Source: Tribonema minus (lineage: Eukaryota > Sar > Xanthophyceae > Tribonematales > Tribonemataceae). From it: a stretch of 64,000 nucleotides of DNA. A program made the translations under genes and the position numbers. Below, in pieces: positions 23,838 through 36,300 of the stretch; the first letter of the stretch is position 1; every line of letters begins with the position of its first letter. The stretch lies in the NCBI GenBank assembly GCA_017506865.1, contig JAFCMP010000529.1:310001-374000 (forward strand), given 5' to 3'. The notes beneath the pieces were generated by a model. That model had not been told where the DNA came from, searched no databases, and saw only the letters and a list, made by a program, of their open reading frames with translations.

Positions 23838-24424
23838 TGTAGGTGCATTCAGGATGACACTCGCGCACTCGGCAACGTGATAGCACGACAGCGTATTCCG
23901 AGACGACGATTTGATGTGCGCCGCATCGACACACGCCGTGTAATTTCACTGGAGCAGTGCGGACTGCTGAGGCAAATAGACGACGAGTTTTCCGCGGTGA
24001 TGCTGGCACACACGCTACGTTGCTCGCATGAAACGACTGCGACAATCATATATTCCGATCACGCCAAGAATCTAGCACACAGCACACCTGGTGCATGATT
24101 GTTTATAAACAACGATTGGCTAGAGGCAGCGATGATCAGATAGCTGTAAGCTGACAAGCAACGACACAGCGGAGCTGAGAGCTTGCCTGGTTCAGTTCAT
24201 CGTGATTGAATGACTCGAGCAGGCTATTGGAGTGGCCATGCTGCTGTATTAGTTGCTCATCCTTGGAGCTGTGATGTTCGTGCGGCGGCACTTCGTCTGA
24301 TACAAGGCCTTCACCCGTCTTGCACTGCGCCAGGCCCATGGCTGAGTGAAACAATTTGTTTTTTTCAACGCAAACTTCAAGCGGTAGTTGAGGTAATGTT
24401 AGGAATAAACCAAGACAAGACAAC
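23838..24424. promoter_or_regulatory. Divergent upstream region, TLDc gene and ATPase gene
   Basis: 587 bp between the proposed start codons of the minus-strand TLDc gene and the plus-strand ATPase gene. It may contain an upstream exon or 5' untranslated region of the TLDc gene. No specific motif could be assigned. Confidence 0.4.
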
Positions 24425-26393
24425 ATGCTCTGGCGATCAATGCGCGGGTTTCTAGATGCGCTTCTAGTCGCGACTGCTGATGCTTTAATTACTGGCGGTG
24501 CCGGACTGCTCAAGCTGCCACGTACCAACATGCCGATGGCATGCGGCCGAGGCAAACGATCTCAACTGCTGGCTACCTCGGCCGTCCCACTTGATCCGGT
24601 GAGTAAGATGCTGTACTTGTGGCCGGTGGCCGTGCAGCCGGCCAGCTATCGCCGAGCTGCGCAAAGTTTTTGTCTTTCCTTCCATGTTCCACTTGTTTGC
24701 ACTTGGCACTTGCGGCGTCGCCCAGCGTACACACAGACAGCGCGTGACTTGGCAAGCGAAATGTGCGCATTTGTGCGTTCTCGCATGGTGTTATTCCGTG
24801 TATGACACTATTGCAGGCCGACCTCATGAGGACTGCGGCAACTGCATCAGGATTAAGCGCCACCTGGTGCAACTCAAATAAGTTCGGGTACGACGACGCA
24901 TTGACGGCTGTCGAACAGCTGCGTGAGCACCGCACGGAGCCATGAGTGGAGAAGGAGAGTTTGGTGGACCGTCAATGCTTCCCGGCGTGTTGCACTTTGC
25001 TTGAGACAGCCAGAGTCAGGGACCACAACGTGGCATATGCGCTTCACGGACCGCGCGGCGTTGGAAAGTCCACTTTGCTGGAAGCATCAGTTCAGGTACA
25101 ATAGCTGTCATGATACTACGTAGAACTGTCATGATTATACCTCTAGGTGCTGTCAATGAGCATCAGCTTTCTGCACCACCCTCACACCACCTTTGCTGAA
25201 GTGCCGCAGTCGTTTTTGTACTTGTTGGAGCGTCTGTTTGGACCAGCTTCCAAGCAAGCCGCAAAAGATCCTGAGCCCTCCCGCATGTACCAGGAGTGCT
25301 CCATGTTCCTACACTTCTTGATCATGCGCTGATGCATCATGACCAGAACAGTGACATTGACTTAAATTCTTTGTGACATTGACTTGAATTCTATGTGAGC
25401 GTTTGCTGGTCAATTTCTGATGAAAATCATACTCCTACAGTGTCCCGCTGCTTGCTGGTGTTGCGCGCATTGCAGGGCATGCCCGGGGTCGTCAAGCTGA
25501 CCTACACGGGCGACGGCAGCAAGGCCAGGGAGTGGATCGAGGAGCAGGTGTTGATGCGCATTAATGCAGACTGCGCCAACAAGTTCAGGAACTTGCCCAG
25601 TGGACACCGGTTGCGGCTGATTGGAGAACTCTACAGACGACTCAACGATGGTCAACGCCTGCTGGTGGTGCTAGAGGTCAGGGAGCAGACGACTGTGTCA
25701 GCGCTGACGAAGCTGGTGCTGGCGGTGAAAAAGTTAGGGTCTGATCAACGCGCTGCCACTTTCGTTCTTGTCTTGTCGGAAAGCTGCATCGCGATGGCAT
25801 CGCTTATAGACCTGTCAGAGTTGCGTGTGGCCAGATTCAAAGCCCCTGAGTTCAGCGAAGACGAGGCTCGTGATCTGATCAGCCGCCGTCATTGCAAATT
25901 CTCTCACCTTGCCAACGAAATCATGGCGAACGTAGGGACCCGCCCCCTGCACATCATGCAAGTGGTAACCGGCTGCAAGTTTGCCAGAGCCGAGACAGAC
26001 AAAGAGTGCCTGGCCCAAGTGGAAGCTGTGGCGAAGCTGCATGCAGGCAATGCCAGCGCGTGGGTGCGAGATTTTGTCGACAGCGTAGCTGAGGGCAATG
26101 GGGTGGGTTGCAAGCTGGTGATGGAGTTCCTGCGGCAGTTCTCAACGGGCGAGTCTGTGCTTACCAACGATGATGCAGTGGAGGTCCTTGGGTTTACAGA
26201 TGACTGGGGCCTGTTGGCTGCTCTTGCTGAGAACAAAGCGTTTACCGTCGACTTGTCGACCAAGAAGGTGCAGCATCATTCCCATTTCACGAAAACTGCT
26301 GTCAAACAGTACGTCGATGCGAATGGCACTTTCAGCAGCTCCAGGACGGAAGTTAGTGACAGTAAAGCAATGACTGACAGTAAAGCGGGCTGA
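24425..26393 (+). CDS. AAA/STAND-like P-loop ATPase, function unknown
   Basis: Four exons with agreeing phases: 24425-24598, 24817-24922, 25010-25095 and 25476-26393, for 427 residues. The short N-terminal exon has a hydrophobic stretch (FLDALLVATADALITGGAG), possibly a targeting or membrane segment. Exon 3 carries the Walker A motif GPRGVGKSTLL, and exon 4 continues as VVKLTYTGDG, the strand expected after it. A Walker B-like LLVVLEVRE, a sensor-like ATFVLVLSES and a helical C-terminal half follow. This layout is typical of small STAND/AAA-type ATPases, including those attached to Crinkler/RHS-like proteins, but no partner domain is visible and I cannot name a function. The 25096-25475 intron contains an unrelated 61-codon open frame from 25147; using it as an exon gives no usable donor. 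Confidence 0.65.
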
Positions 26394-29310
26394 AGCATGT
26401 CCGCGCTGGCGCACATTTGATCGCTGAGCCATCAATGATCACCCATGCGTTTGATCGCTGAGCCATCAATGATCACCCATGCGTGACTGTGTTACTGGCG
26501 CACACATTTTCGCACTGTATTCGTTGCAGCATTGCCTGAGCTGTCCCGCATTTAAAATTGCACATACAGTATTCTGCAAAGTGTAATAAGCGAATTAGTA
26601 GAACACTGCGAAATGTAATGGTGTGCTTCTTGAGGGGTGCACCTTTCGCTGCAACAATGGCAGTCGCTCAGCTCATGATAAATAGTACATGAGATTCATA
26701 TGGAACCTGCACAGGGTGTGCGGCCGGGTCGCATGAGTTCTTTTCAATTTCCCTGTGACACATGTGTTGTGCATGAGGGCAAACTGCGGCCGCGGCCGCA
26801 TGATGTCCATGTGGCAAGTGTATGGTGCATCAGGGCAAACTGCAAATTCCAGGCTGATGCTGGTCTGAGATATGGGTCCGAAGTACATGGCGTATTTTGC
26901 GAGTGATGACAGACATGGCAGAGTCCAAACGGGGTACCAGTGGGCATATGATCTAGTGATAGTCGGGAGCAAGATGAACACGATCAAGCAGTATGTGAGG
27001 AAGACCATGACCTTCTTGCTGGCAGTGCGCACCAGCTCATTCCCGCTCAGTCAGTTCAAAGTCTCAGGCCCTGAGTCCCCGTTTTTGGATGTTGAACATA
27101 TGTTGACACGGTGTTGGGAATGTCGCTTTCAACTCCCGAGTGTGTATGGCAGCGTCAAGTCACGATGCTCTAGTGCTGTCACCATCAAGAGGTGGGCGTC
27201 GTCTACTTTTAAGTCCTTCAAGTATGGCTTCTGTGACAAGGGTAACACTCGAATGGCAACGAAACAGTCAATGGCTCGTCATAAATCGTGCCGCGAGTCT
27301 TCTCCAAGATGTGGAGCACGGCAGGCCATCCATATCATCACAGCATGGCCCCGTTCATGGTACAAAAAGGTCTGACAAGACCTATGTGGCATTGGTGAGA
27401 AAACTTGCTTTAGCACACAGTTGACCGACATGCATCGCATTTCACAACAGTCCATCACCAGCATGCGCATGGTCGCAAGTATTGAGCATACACGTTGAAC
27501 GAAAGCACTGGCAGTGTTGTTGATGGCGTAGATCGTGTATTTACACAACAGTCTCTGCTGGTCAGGCACTGACCGCGGTAGAGGGAAAGCCGCCAAGTAA
27601 AGCAGGGAGCGCCCAGAGACAACCATTATTTCTCTAGTCAAGGGCGGTATGGGAAGTGGCGATGACTGTGCAGGGGACTTTGTGCAGTGCCAACCGCTTT
27701 GTGCAACCAGCTTTCATCAATATATGCTCACGTGCAACTGGTCGAGGGCACCATTCCTGAGAGCCAAGCCACGTGCATCTCGCACTCTGCCAGGCACTCA
27801 GAGCACTTGGCCACTGGTCGGTGTTGCCCGCCATGCGCCGGACTGGCTCTCGCGCTCTTGACAATCTCGCCCCTCACATCAACATTGAAATCAAATGATG
27901 CAGAACATGCAACGTTCAACGCCAAAGACGGCACATGGCTCAGCACCAGGTTGTCTGTCCAGCACGGCGGGCGACGGCACAGTTGAGCGGTGCTCACTGC
28001 AGGCCATTGCACTGCCGCCGCTGCATACGTCATCGGCGGCCGCAAACGGTACTGCTGGCGCGCCACGCGAATTCTTGCGGATCATCGGCCCCCAAGCGGG
28101 CAACCTGCGCTGCAGCGTGACCATCCGTTCTGCCGGCCCCCATGTCGCATACGGCGTCGAAAGAGGTGCCGCAAGCGGGCGAGCCAAGCAACGTCACGTG
28201 CATTGTCACTCCCGACTGGTGTCAGGCTGCGTGTGGCGGTGCGCACGGCGCTCGCGTCGTGCTAGTGACTCTGCCTCTTTGACTTCCATGCTCACCAGGC
28301 TCCGCAGGCCGCCGAGCAGCTGCGCCTGCATGCGACAGAACCGCTGAACAGTTGAGAATTGTCTCTTTCGTACCGCAATACGTGCAGCAATGCATATAAG
28401 CCTTGCTGCCGGAACGTAGCACTTGATGCTGGCTCGTTAGTAGTGATGACGCGCTGGAAAACGTGGCCAAAAATGTGGCACAGCAGGACCGGACAGTACG
28501 CCTGACAGCGGATGTAGGGAAGCAAGCGCAAATCATAAGATGTGGACAAAGTAGACGACAATGCTCACACATAGTACTCGCTCGTTAACGCCGAGAGGCG
28601 TGGCAGCGAATGCGGCTGGTGTGGTGGGTGGGCTGGGCTGCAGGGCTTGCAGGAGCTAGCACCAGCGGCCCTCAGGTGATGCCAGCGTGCATAGCCCCTT
28701 CGAGGAAACTTCAAACGTGTGGTGGTGTCTCGGAAGCCCTGGCTGGCGTGCGGAGGAGGGATAGGCAGCGGCTTGGCGTGCTTGGAGAGCAAGTGGAGTC
28801 GACTGCACGCCACGGCACCAACCACAAGTTACTCGCAGCGGTAAATGGCAATATCTTGTCAGGCTTGCAGCCTGCGGTGAGCCGTGACCTCGCTCATCAA
28901 GGAGGCAATGCTTTACTTAGTTATATAGCCTTTCTCTCTAGCGTCAGTGCCTGTGGCCCAGTGACTCCCTCTGCTTCTCTCTATGATATCGGGGTTCACG
29001 TAGATAGCCACAATCTCCAGTTCAGGGCCCATTATGGTGACCTTGGCCTGCATGAAAACTTTGAGATGGAGTCTGCGTGGAGCTGGGTGGCCCTAAGACG
29101 GGTCTGTCTGTGGGGGGAGAGTCTTGTAGCTTTGTTTAGTATCCCTGCTAGTATGTGGGGGACAGTCGCTTGCGGGTGCTTTTTTGATTTGGGGGGCGGG
29201 GTGTGGCGTGCAAGCCTTGCATGCTACATCCAAGAGTGAAAACAAGGCGACACACCTACAACATGGCATTTCCACAGCCACAAGTGGAATGTAATAAAAG
29301 TACGCATGTC
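26394..29310. other. Poorly resolved region between ATPase and giant gene
   Basis: There is no gene I can defend fully. Candidate minus-strand exons are listed at 28029-28637. A minus-strand frame near 26900-27032 encodes a membrane-helix-like MVFLTYCLIVFILLP. A 209-codon plus-strand frame (28610-29239) overlaps the candidates and has no recognisable motif. Imperfect duplications occur at 26400-26475 (TTTGATCGCTGAGCCATC) and 26760-26845 (AGGGCAAACTGC). Confidence 0.35.
28029..28637 (-). CDS. Possible exons of an unidentified minus-strand gene
   Basis: Three segments have AG/GT borders and phase-0 lengths: 28569-28637 (23 codons, including AFAATPLGVNERVLC), 28296-28343 (16 codons, RFCRMQAQLLGGLRSL, with a good pyrimidine tract) and 28029-28109 (27 codons). 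Read in order they stay open. No family is recognised, no start or stop was found, and a plus-strand open frame overlaps the first segment. The call rests on splice signals alone. Confidence 0.25.
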
Positions 29311-32300
29311 TCAAGCGTACGCGCGGAACTTCAGTAGCACGCAGGCCACCAGCTGAGCTGCAGCTGCACTGACCACCAAGGCTACCTCGGACCGCTTCAA
29401 ATTATTATCAAAATGGTGACTTCCAGTGCCAATCGTCTTGACTTCTGCCAACAGACGCCACAGTGGCCACACCGCACAGTGTGTGACCTGGACTATGTTG
29501 ATCGCTCTACCACCCACTTGTCGGCTCTATGTTGTGTGCGCACACTTGCATGGCCCACCGAATACAAGAGGCACGCCTAGAGCCGTCCTTGCTGACACCG
29601 CCTACCATACCCTATATGGCATCACCACTTCTTAGGGTTAGGGTTTGGGTTAGGGTTAGCTAATCCTAACCCTGATCCTACACACACACCTGCTTCTCGC
29701 GCATGGCAGCGTGCTGCTGCTCCAGCGGCTCAAACTGCCGCAGCCGTGCCGTCAGCTCGGCGACCCACTTTTCCAGGGTCCTGCGGCGCTCCTTCTCATC
29801 GCGCAGCTGCTCGCCCTTCGTGCGCAGTCGCGCCGCCACCTCGCGCATGCGCGTGAGGTCGTCAGCGCTCACCTGCAGCAGCGAGCCGCCGTATCGCCGG
29901 TTACAGCCATTTCTCTCGCGCGTTTCAAGCGGATGTGTTTAAGAGACCAACTAGTGTGGAGGGATGTGCTTAGATTATGTGAGCTAACAGCGCGCAGGCG
30001 CGCCGCCACCTTGCGCATGCGCGTCAGGTCGTCAGCGCTCACCTGCGGCAGCGAGCCGCCATGTCGCCGGTTACAGGTTTAAGGTTAGGTTACACACTCA
30101 CGCGCTCAAGCGGATGCGTTCAAGTGCACAACGAGAGTGGAGCGTCACTGCAATGGGTCAGCACGTCAGGTCGTCAGTGCTACCCTGCAGCAGCGAGCCG
30201 CCATGTCGTCGGTCACAGTCTTGCGCATTCAGGCGGATGCGCACGAAGAGATTGATTGCGTGTAGGGGATGCGTGCTGGCGATGTGCACATGGAGTGTCA
30301 CTTCAATGGGTCAGCGCATCAGCGCTCAGCTGCAGCAGCGAGCCGCCATGTCGCCTGCCACAGACTCACACGTTCGGCGGATGCGTTCAAGTGTACAACA
30401 AGAGTGGATTGATGTGGTCTAGATCAGTGCCCACCAGACATGAAACGTCGGAATGTATGCCGCTGGCCCAAGTTGTCATGCGGAGCCAGCTCAACGCAAG
30501 CTTCACCTAGATGGTGCGAAAGAAAATTGCAATTGACACGCCGGGCGGCACCTGGAAACTGTCAGCACCACAGCAAGCACACACACAAGAATGATCCCCT
30601 CACCATGACGCCGCTGCCGCCGCCGCCGCTGCCGCCGCCGCCACCCGCGGCAGTGCTCTCGTAGAGCGCTGCCGCACTCGCCATGGCCGCGTCCGCCGCC
30701 GCCGCCGCCGCCTCCGCCGCCGCCAGCTGCGCCGTCAGCCGCAGCGCCTCGCGCGCGGAGGCGTCCGCATCTGCTGCCGCCGCCGCCGCCGCCTGCTGCG
30801 CGGCTGCCAGGTCGTGCTCGAGGAGCTGGCGTTGCTGCTCGCGGCGCCTGAGCTCTGCCACGAGTTTGCGGACCTGGCAGGGAGAGTCACTCGTGAGTTT
30901 CAGAAGTTGAAGTGCACACCGTCCAAATAGCTGATTTTGGCGACTGTGCGTGCGCGCAGGCCAAGTACTGCAGAACAGGTCAAGTGCTGCAAAACAGGGC
31001 TAGTCAAGTGCATGATACTTTGACTTGCGTCGTGTGCTCATGACCCGCAGCCAGTACTGAACCACGCTCGGCTTGCAGCCTGTGCGTGGCTACGGTAACG
31101 GTTTTTTTTGCGGGCAAGTACTGTTACGACAGGCATAGAGCCCCCAGCACACTCTTCACCCTGAAACGACAAGTCGTGAGTCATCAACTCGGAGTAGGTA
31201 CTTGAGAAGTACATGAAGGACATGCGTGTGCAGACCACGTTCGTGCTGCCTTCTTGACGAGCACCGCTTGGCCCGCCTTCCGCGCAGCGCGGCACTAAAA
31301 CACACCGCGTGCACGGACGACACGCGCACCTGCAATCCTTACTAGGCTAAGCACACACATGTGTGCATATGCTCCTAAACCTTCAAGTTGAACTATGCAC
31401 GTATTGTCAGGAACCCTGCACCTGCAATCGGTACTTGGAGGCGGCATCCTGCATGCCGCTGCGGCAAGCAATCCGCACATGTTAAGCACCACCTATGCTC
31501 CTGGAAGTTGAACTTCAAGTTGAACCATGCACATCAGGGCTGCACCTGCAACCGATACTTGGAGGCGGCACCCTGCATGCCGCTGCGGTACTCAATCCGC
31601 ACCAGGCAATGCACATATGCTCCTACAGCGTCAAGGTGAACCATGCACATCAGGGCATGCCGCACCTGCGATCGGTACTTGGAGGCAGCGTCCTGCGTGC
31701 CGCTGCGGCTAGCCGCGGCCACCGCCGCCGCCGAGGCAGCTTCCAACTGCACGAGGCGCGCCATAGTGGCATCGGCTGAGGCATGCTGCGGCGCTAGCCT
31801 GTCGGCAGCAGCGGCCGTTGCCTGCGGCGCGCACGACAGCACGGCGAGATCGACAGCAGTGAGAGCTTGTAATATGCGGAGCACGGTGCGGAAGGGAGTT
31901 GCTGGTGGGAATTTGGCGCATTTTATGGTGCTGTGGGGGGGGGGCGGGGGGTAACGCGCAGCAGCGCTGAACTGAGCGCGCGTATGGCGATGTGCTGCAT
32001 TGAAGTCCAGGGTTGCTGACTGATGGGTGCGCTGTCACGCCAAGTCAGCCTGAAACAGCACCAGCCTGCTGGCGGCAGCACCTGAAGGCTGCAATTTAAG
32101 CCAAGCAGCATAGTTCACAGTCGATGCAAGAAGGGTATCATGTAGAAAACAATCAGGGACCAAATTGCCAGGCAGGGTTAATCATGGAGGTACTAACTGC
32201 ATGCCACTTGCCAGGGTGGGGGGCGGGGGGGGGGGTCCTTCTCATTGGTGCTGCTCGCCTTTATCTCTGCAAGGCTACTAGCCCATCACAGTGCAAACAT

Positions 32301-33346
32301 CAATTGCCCCTGAGCATATTACGCTGCACAACCTCTAGCATTTGATGAGACTGAGGCGTGAAGTGCTGGCGCCATTGCTGAAGAGCCGGATGTGAGCTGA
32401 GATGTGGACCAGCTTGACGCTCACTTCAACAGCTGGTCAGGTTGCCATGGCAATGACTGGTGGGCGATGGCAACGTGCTGACTGGCTCTCCCTATGCTTA
32501 AAGGTGCTGCCCTCACAATGCTCATTCCTTGCTGCAATAAAAATAGAAGTATACATGAGCAGAACCATGTGTGTTTCTTGTGGAAATTGCAGTTTTCTGC
32601 TACGTATACTTAGAGTACGCAACACGCAAGCAGCAAGCCTGCGCACAAACAACAATCTGCAGCACTTTTGTCATGTCTTCACCTGAGCAACTGCTGCCTT
32701 GAGGCTCTCGTTCTCCGAAGTAAGCCGCGCCACCACCTCCGACTCCCTGCGCTGCGCCGCCGCCGCTGCTGCCAAATCCGGCGCCACTGCCGCCGCCGCC
32801 GCAGCCACCTGCGCCTCCGCGCCGCCGCGCGCCGCTGCTGCCGCTGCGCTGGCAGCCCTGCACGCCGCCGCGACCGCAGCGGCCACCAACTTCAACGCGC
32901 CTTCGTCGTAACTGTCGAAACCGCTGTGCCCGTGCCTGCCGCTCGCACGGAGCGTCACGCCCCGCTCGCTGCCCCCCTCGCCGCCTTCCAGAAGGGGGAC
33001 GAGCAGGGCGCCGCCGGCGGCGGTGCGGCCGTGGCGCGCGCCGCTACCGCCGCCTGTCTGAGCGCCGCCGCTGACGCCGCCGCTACTGCCGCCGCTGCTG
33101 CCGCTGACGACGTCGACGGACTCGCAGTCAAAGGCGGCGGCAAGCGCGGCGGCGGCGCTGCCGGACAGCGCGCGCCGCATCAGCTGAGCAATGCTGCCGC
33201 CGCCGCCGCTGCTGCTGCTGCTGGGGTTGTTGAGCACTGCGGAGGAGGCGGCGCGGTGCAGGTGCGCACCCACGGCGGCGGCCGCTGCTGCAAGGCGCTG
33301 CTGCGCGCGCCGCGCCGCCTGCTGCGCAGCGCCCTTCGCCTCGGCC
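29311..33346 (-). CDS. Giant protein part 8: GAF-like module, coil, hydrophobic C-terminus
   Basis: Exons 32683-33346, 31666-31821, 30604-30873, 29690-29872 and 29311-29487. The first holds a diverged GAF-like fold with Gly/Ser insertions (AFDCESVDVV, GALLVPLLEGGEG, FDSYDEGALKLVAAAVAAA) and ends in coil. The next three are coil exons (LVAELRRREQQRQLLEHDLA; DLTRMREVAARLRTKGEQL). The last exon encodes EVALVVSAAAAQLVACVLL just before the stop, a possible tail anchor. Its acceptor has a weak pyrimidine tract, so the C-terminus is tentative. Confidence 0.7.
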
Positions 33347-36300
33347 CTGTGGGTTTGGCAACAGCATTGGCGACGGTAAGACACGCTGCCATACTGTAGC
33401 TAGGACTCTGCTGCAGCTGCATGCCTAGTGTAAGCTGGCCGGTGCCGACTGGAAACTTCAAGTGACGCCCCGCGCTGCTGCTTCAGCAGGTCTCTCCGCA
33501 AGAACTTCACGCACTTTTCCATACGCCTGCTCCCCGCATTACAAAAATTTTGACGTGCAATGAGCGCAAGTTTGTTATACACTCATCAACATGCTAACTA
33601 GTAGCTGGTGTCGTGAGTGTAATACAATCATTGATTGCTGGGGTATGCCATCTGCTGCCCGCTTTCATGCTTCTGTGGTAGCTGGTGTCGTGAGTGTAAG
33701 TACGACATCCTCTCCTCAGTATACCGACTGATAGCTGGTGCGGTATGCAGCGCCGCTGCGAGATGCGCGTTGCACAGCGTCTCCTGCACCAATCGTACAT
33801 TGAATGTCAGCAGCGGCCGCAGGCAGGCGCCATGAAGACCAGTAGAGTGAAGGCTCGCCAGCTTTGACAAGGCTGCGGTGTTGGGCGTGAAGCAGCTATC
33901 ACGTGGGCAGGGGTCACAGCTGAGGTATCCATGAGCATGGTTCAATAGGGACGCTCGGCTGAGAGCTGAGCATCACAGAGAGAAGGACGCTTAGCCGAAT
34001 GACAGGGTCAGGGGTCAGTGTGCAGCGCACTTCCCGGCTCAAAGCAGTCTAATGTTTGAGCCATAACAAGAGGCAGCATGCACAGGTACAAAAGCATGAC
34101 ATTTTAAAAGTGTAGGTGAGCATTTGCTGATGCGTCATTGTAGCGACAAACCTCCGGCGGCTCCGACATCACACTGATCATCTGCGTTCCCTCCCACTCA
34201 GCTGAATCCAGTAAAAAGCACACATTACCTCTGAGCCTCCAGCGCAAGCGCCGCGCGCAGCGCAACCGCGGCGTGCCCGCAGAACGCCGACAGCGCGCAC
34301 GCGGCGGCAGCGTCAAAGTCGCCGCCGCCGCCGTCGCCGCCGCCGCCGCTGCCGCCGCCGCCGCTGCTGATGAGCTGCCGCGCAGCCCTCAGGACGCCCA
34401 GAACTTCAACTCCCGCGCCGCGCCGCACCATGATCGGCACGCACAGGACCGCCTCGCCGCCCCCAATCGCGCCCTTCGACAGCAGGGGGGGGTCCCAGGC
34501 CCGGGAGGGCCCCCCCGATCGGGGGCTGCCCCACCCGAAGGGGGACTGCGGCGTGGGGGAATCGGTGCTCCAGAAGGGGTGGGGGCGGCTCCTGCGAGCG
34601 GGGCTGGAGATGGGAGCGGTGCTGCCGCTGCTGCGCGGCGGCGGCGGCGCGCCGAGCCAGTGCTGCGCGCTGTTGAGCGCTGCTGCCGCGGGGGGGACGG
34701 GGGACATGGGGCGCCCCATCCTGCGGCACACGGGTCTGGGAAAGGGGGGCGGGGGGGGGTATGGGGTTCAGAGAATGGAGGAAACTGCACATTGATTTAC
34801 GTGCCCGAGTTGGACGTTTGCCTGGTGCCGCTGTAGGGTGTGCGTTAGTGTGAATAAGAAGCGGGGTCCCGCAGGAAAAACGCAGACTATGTGCTGCTGA
34901 ACCCAATTAACACAGGCAGCGCCGTTGCGCCAAGGCTATGGCAGACTTTAGAATTGACGCTGTATTGAAGGATGTCACAATAAATGCCACGACCAGCAAG
35001 ACACGCACCTTATCCTGCAAACAGGGCTGCAGCTCGAGATACCCAGTCTAGAGAGCCGGCGTTGCTGCAATTTGCTGAATGTATGCAGCTGATGCCTCTG
35101 TTCCTACACCAATGCGCCGTTGCGCCGCGAGCACTCTCGCCATTCACACCTTTGAAACGCATGCCATTTGGTCAGTTGGAGCAAGGAAAGCGACGCGCCA
35201 TCCGTTACTGCACTGTCGCCCCTATTTCTGCCATATGGTCTATGTGTGTACACAGATCTGTTTAATGCACTGCCGCCCCTATTTCTGCCATATGGTCTAT
35301 GTGTGTACACGCACGTACCTTGCTGTCTGCGCGGCAGTACCCACCATGCCTGCGCCGACGCGCACACAACTCCGAATATCTACTGCGAAGCACGAATAAT
35401 CTGGTCATATAGTCCATGCGTGTACGCATACACACCTTGCCGTCTGCGCAGCCACTATCTGAAGTGCTCAGACTTGCACACTATAGTGCATGCCCGAGCG
35501 TTCACCCCAAACTACTTTCTGCATGCTGTCAAGTCATTTGGAGAAACTGTACCGTACTTTGGTCATACTCCTATAGGCCATGCGTGTACACATGCGTACG
35601 TACCTTGCTGTCTGCGCGGCCGTACCCACCATGCCCGCGCCGACGCGCACTTGCACGGGCACCTCCTCAGCACTCCACGCGACCTGCGGCGTCATCACAA
35701 TCACCACAACAGCTCAGACCTCCCCCAATACCACCATCGAATATGGAATACTTAATTGATGCTGCCGCCTCTGGTCAATACTGTGGGCTGTCCTGTCCGC
35801 AAACAGCGACAGCATCTGCTTTGAGTTTGGCTGAGCGTGACCCTGCGACTTACTCATTGGATTGTAATACTCACACCTAACCCCAGACAGCATGCATGGG
35901 CATATACGCAGCGCTCTACGCGGTCTGCAACTCCAACTGCAACTTTGCCCCACGCGGACTGCAACTTCAGCTTCGCCAACGAGCACAATGGCCTGCCATC
36001 ATCTGTGGAGTGTGCTTGATGTTTGCATCCTTAACGAGGACTTATTGTCGCGGTATTGTGGACTTCAAGGAACGTTGTTTGGATACACAGTACATCAAAC
36101 CAATTCAAGCGCATGAAGAGAAAGACTCAAGAGGTGCGTGATTGAGTGACTGTGAAGTGGTGCGTAGCACCAGAGCAATGCAGGCCGGCCATGCAATGGT
36201 ATAGAGCTGAGTGACGCCTGCCATTTCGCAGCAGCTTCAACTATCATCACGCAACTTGAAGACAGGGTCACGTAGCACTGGGAGCCAGCCATCATGACTC

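Noticed and set aside
25147..25332. 61-codon frame as an exon of the ATPase gene
   Set aside because: It is in phase with the upstream exon, but its stop is reached before any GT donor. Skipping it gives a normal Walker A to strand-2 connection.
27990..28265. Trypsin-like motif (MLTAGHC) in a plus-strand frame
   Set aside because: No IVGG-type start, Asp or GDSGG motif nearby, and the following sequence is Arg/Pro-rich and unlike a protease. Coincidence in GC-rich DNA.
28610..29239. 209-codon plus-strand frame as a gene
   Set aside because: Open, but with no recognisable domain, no clear splice or promoter context, and it conflicts with candidate minus-strand exons. Kept only as a note in the unresolved region.
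29985..30370. Additional real exons of the giant gene
   Set aside because: The copies contain mainly the acceptor and a few exon bases, with frame breaks and no donor, so they look like decoys.
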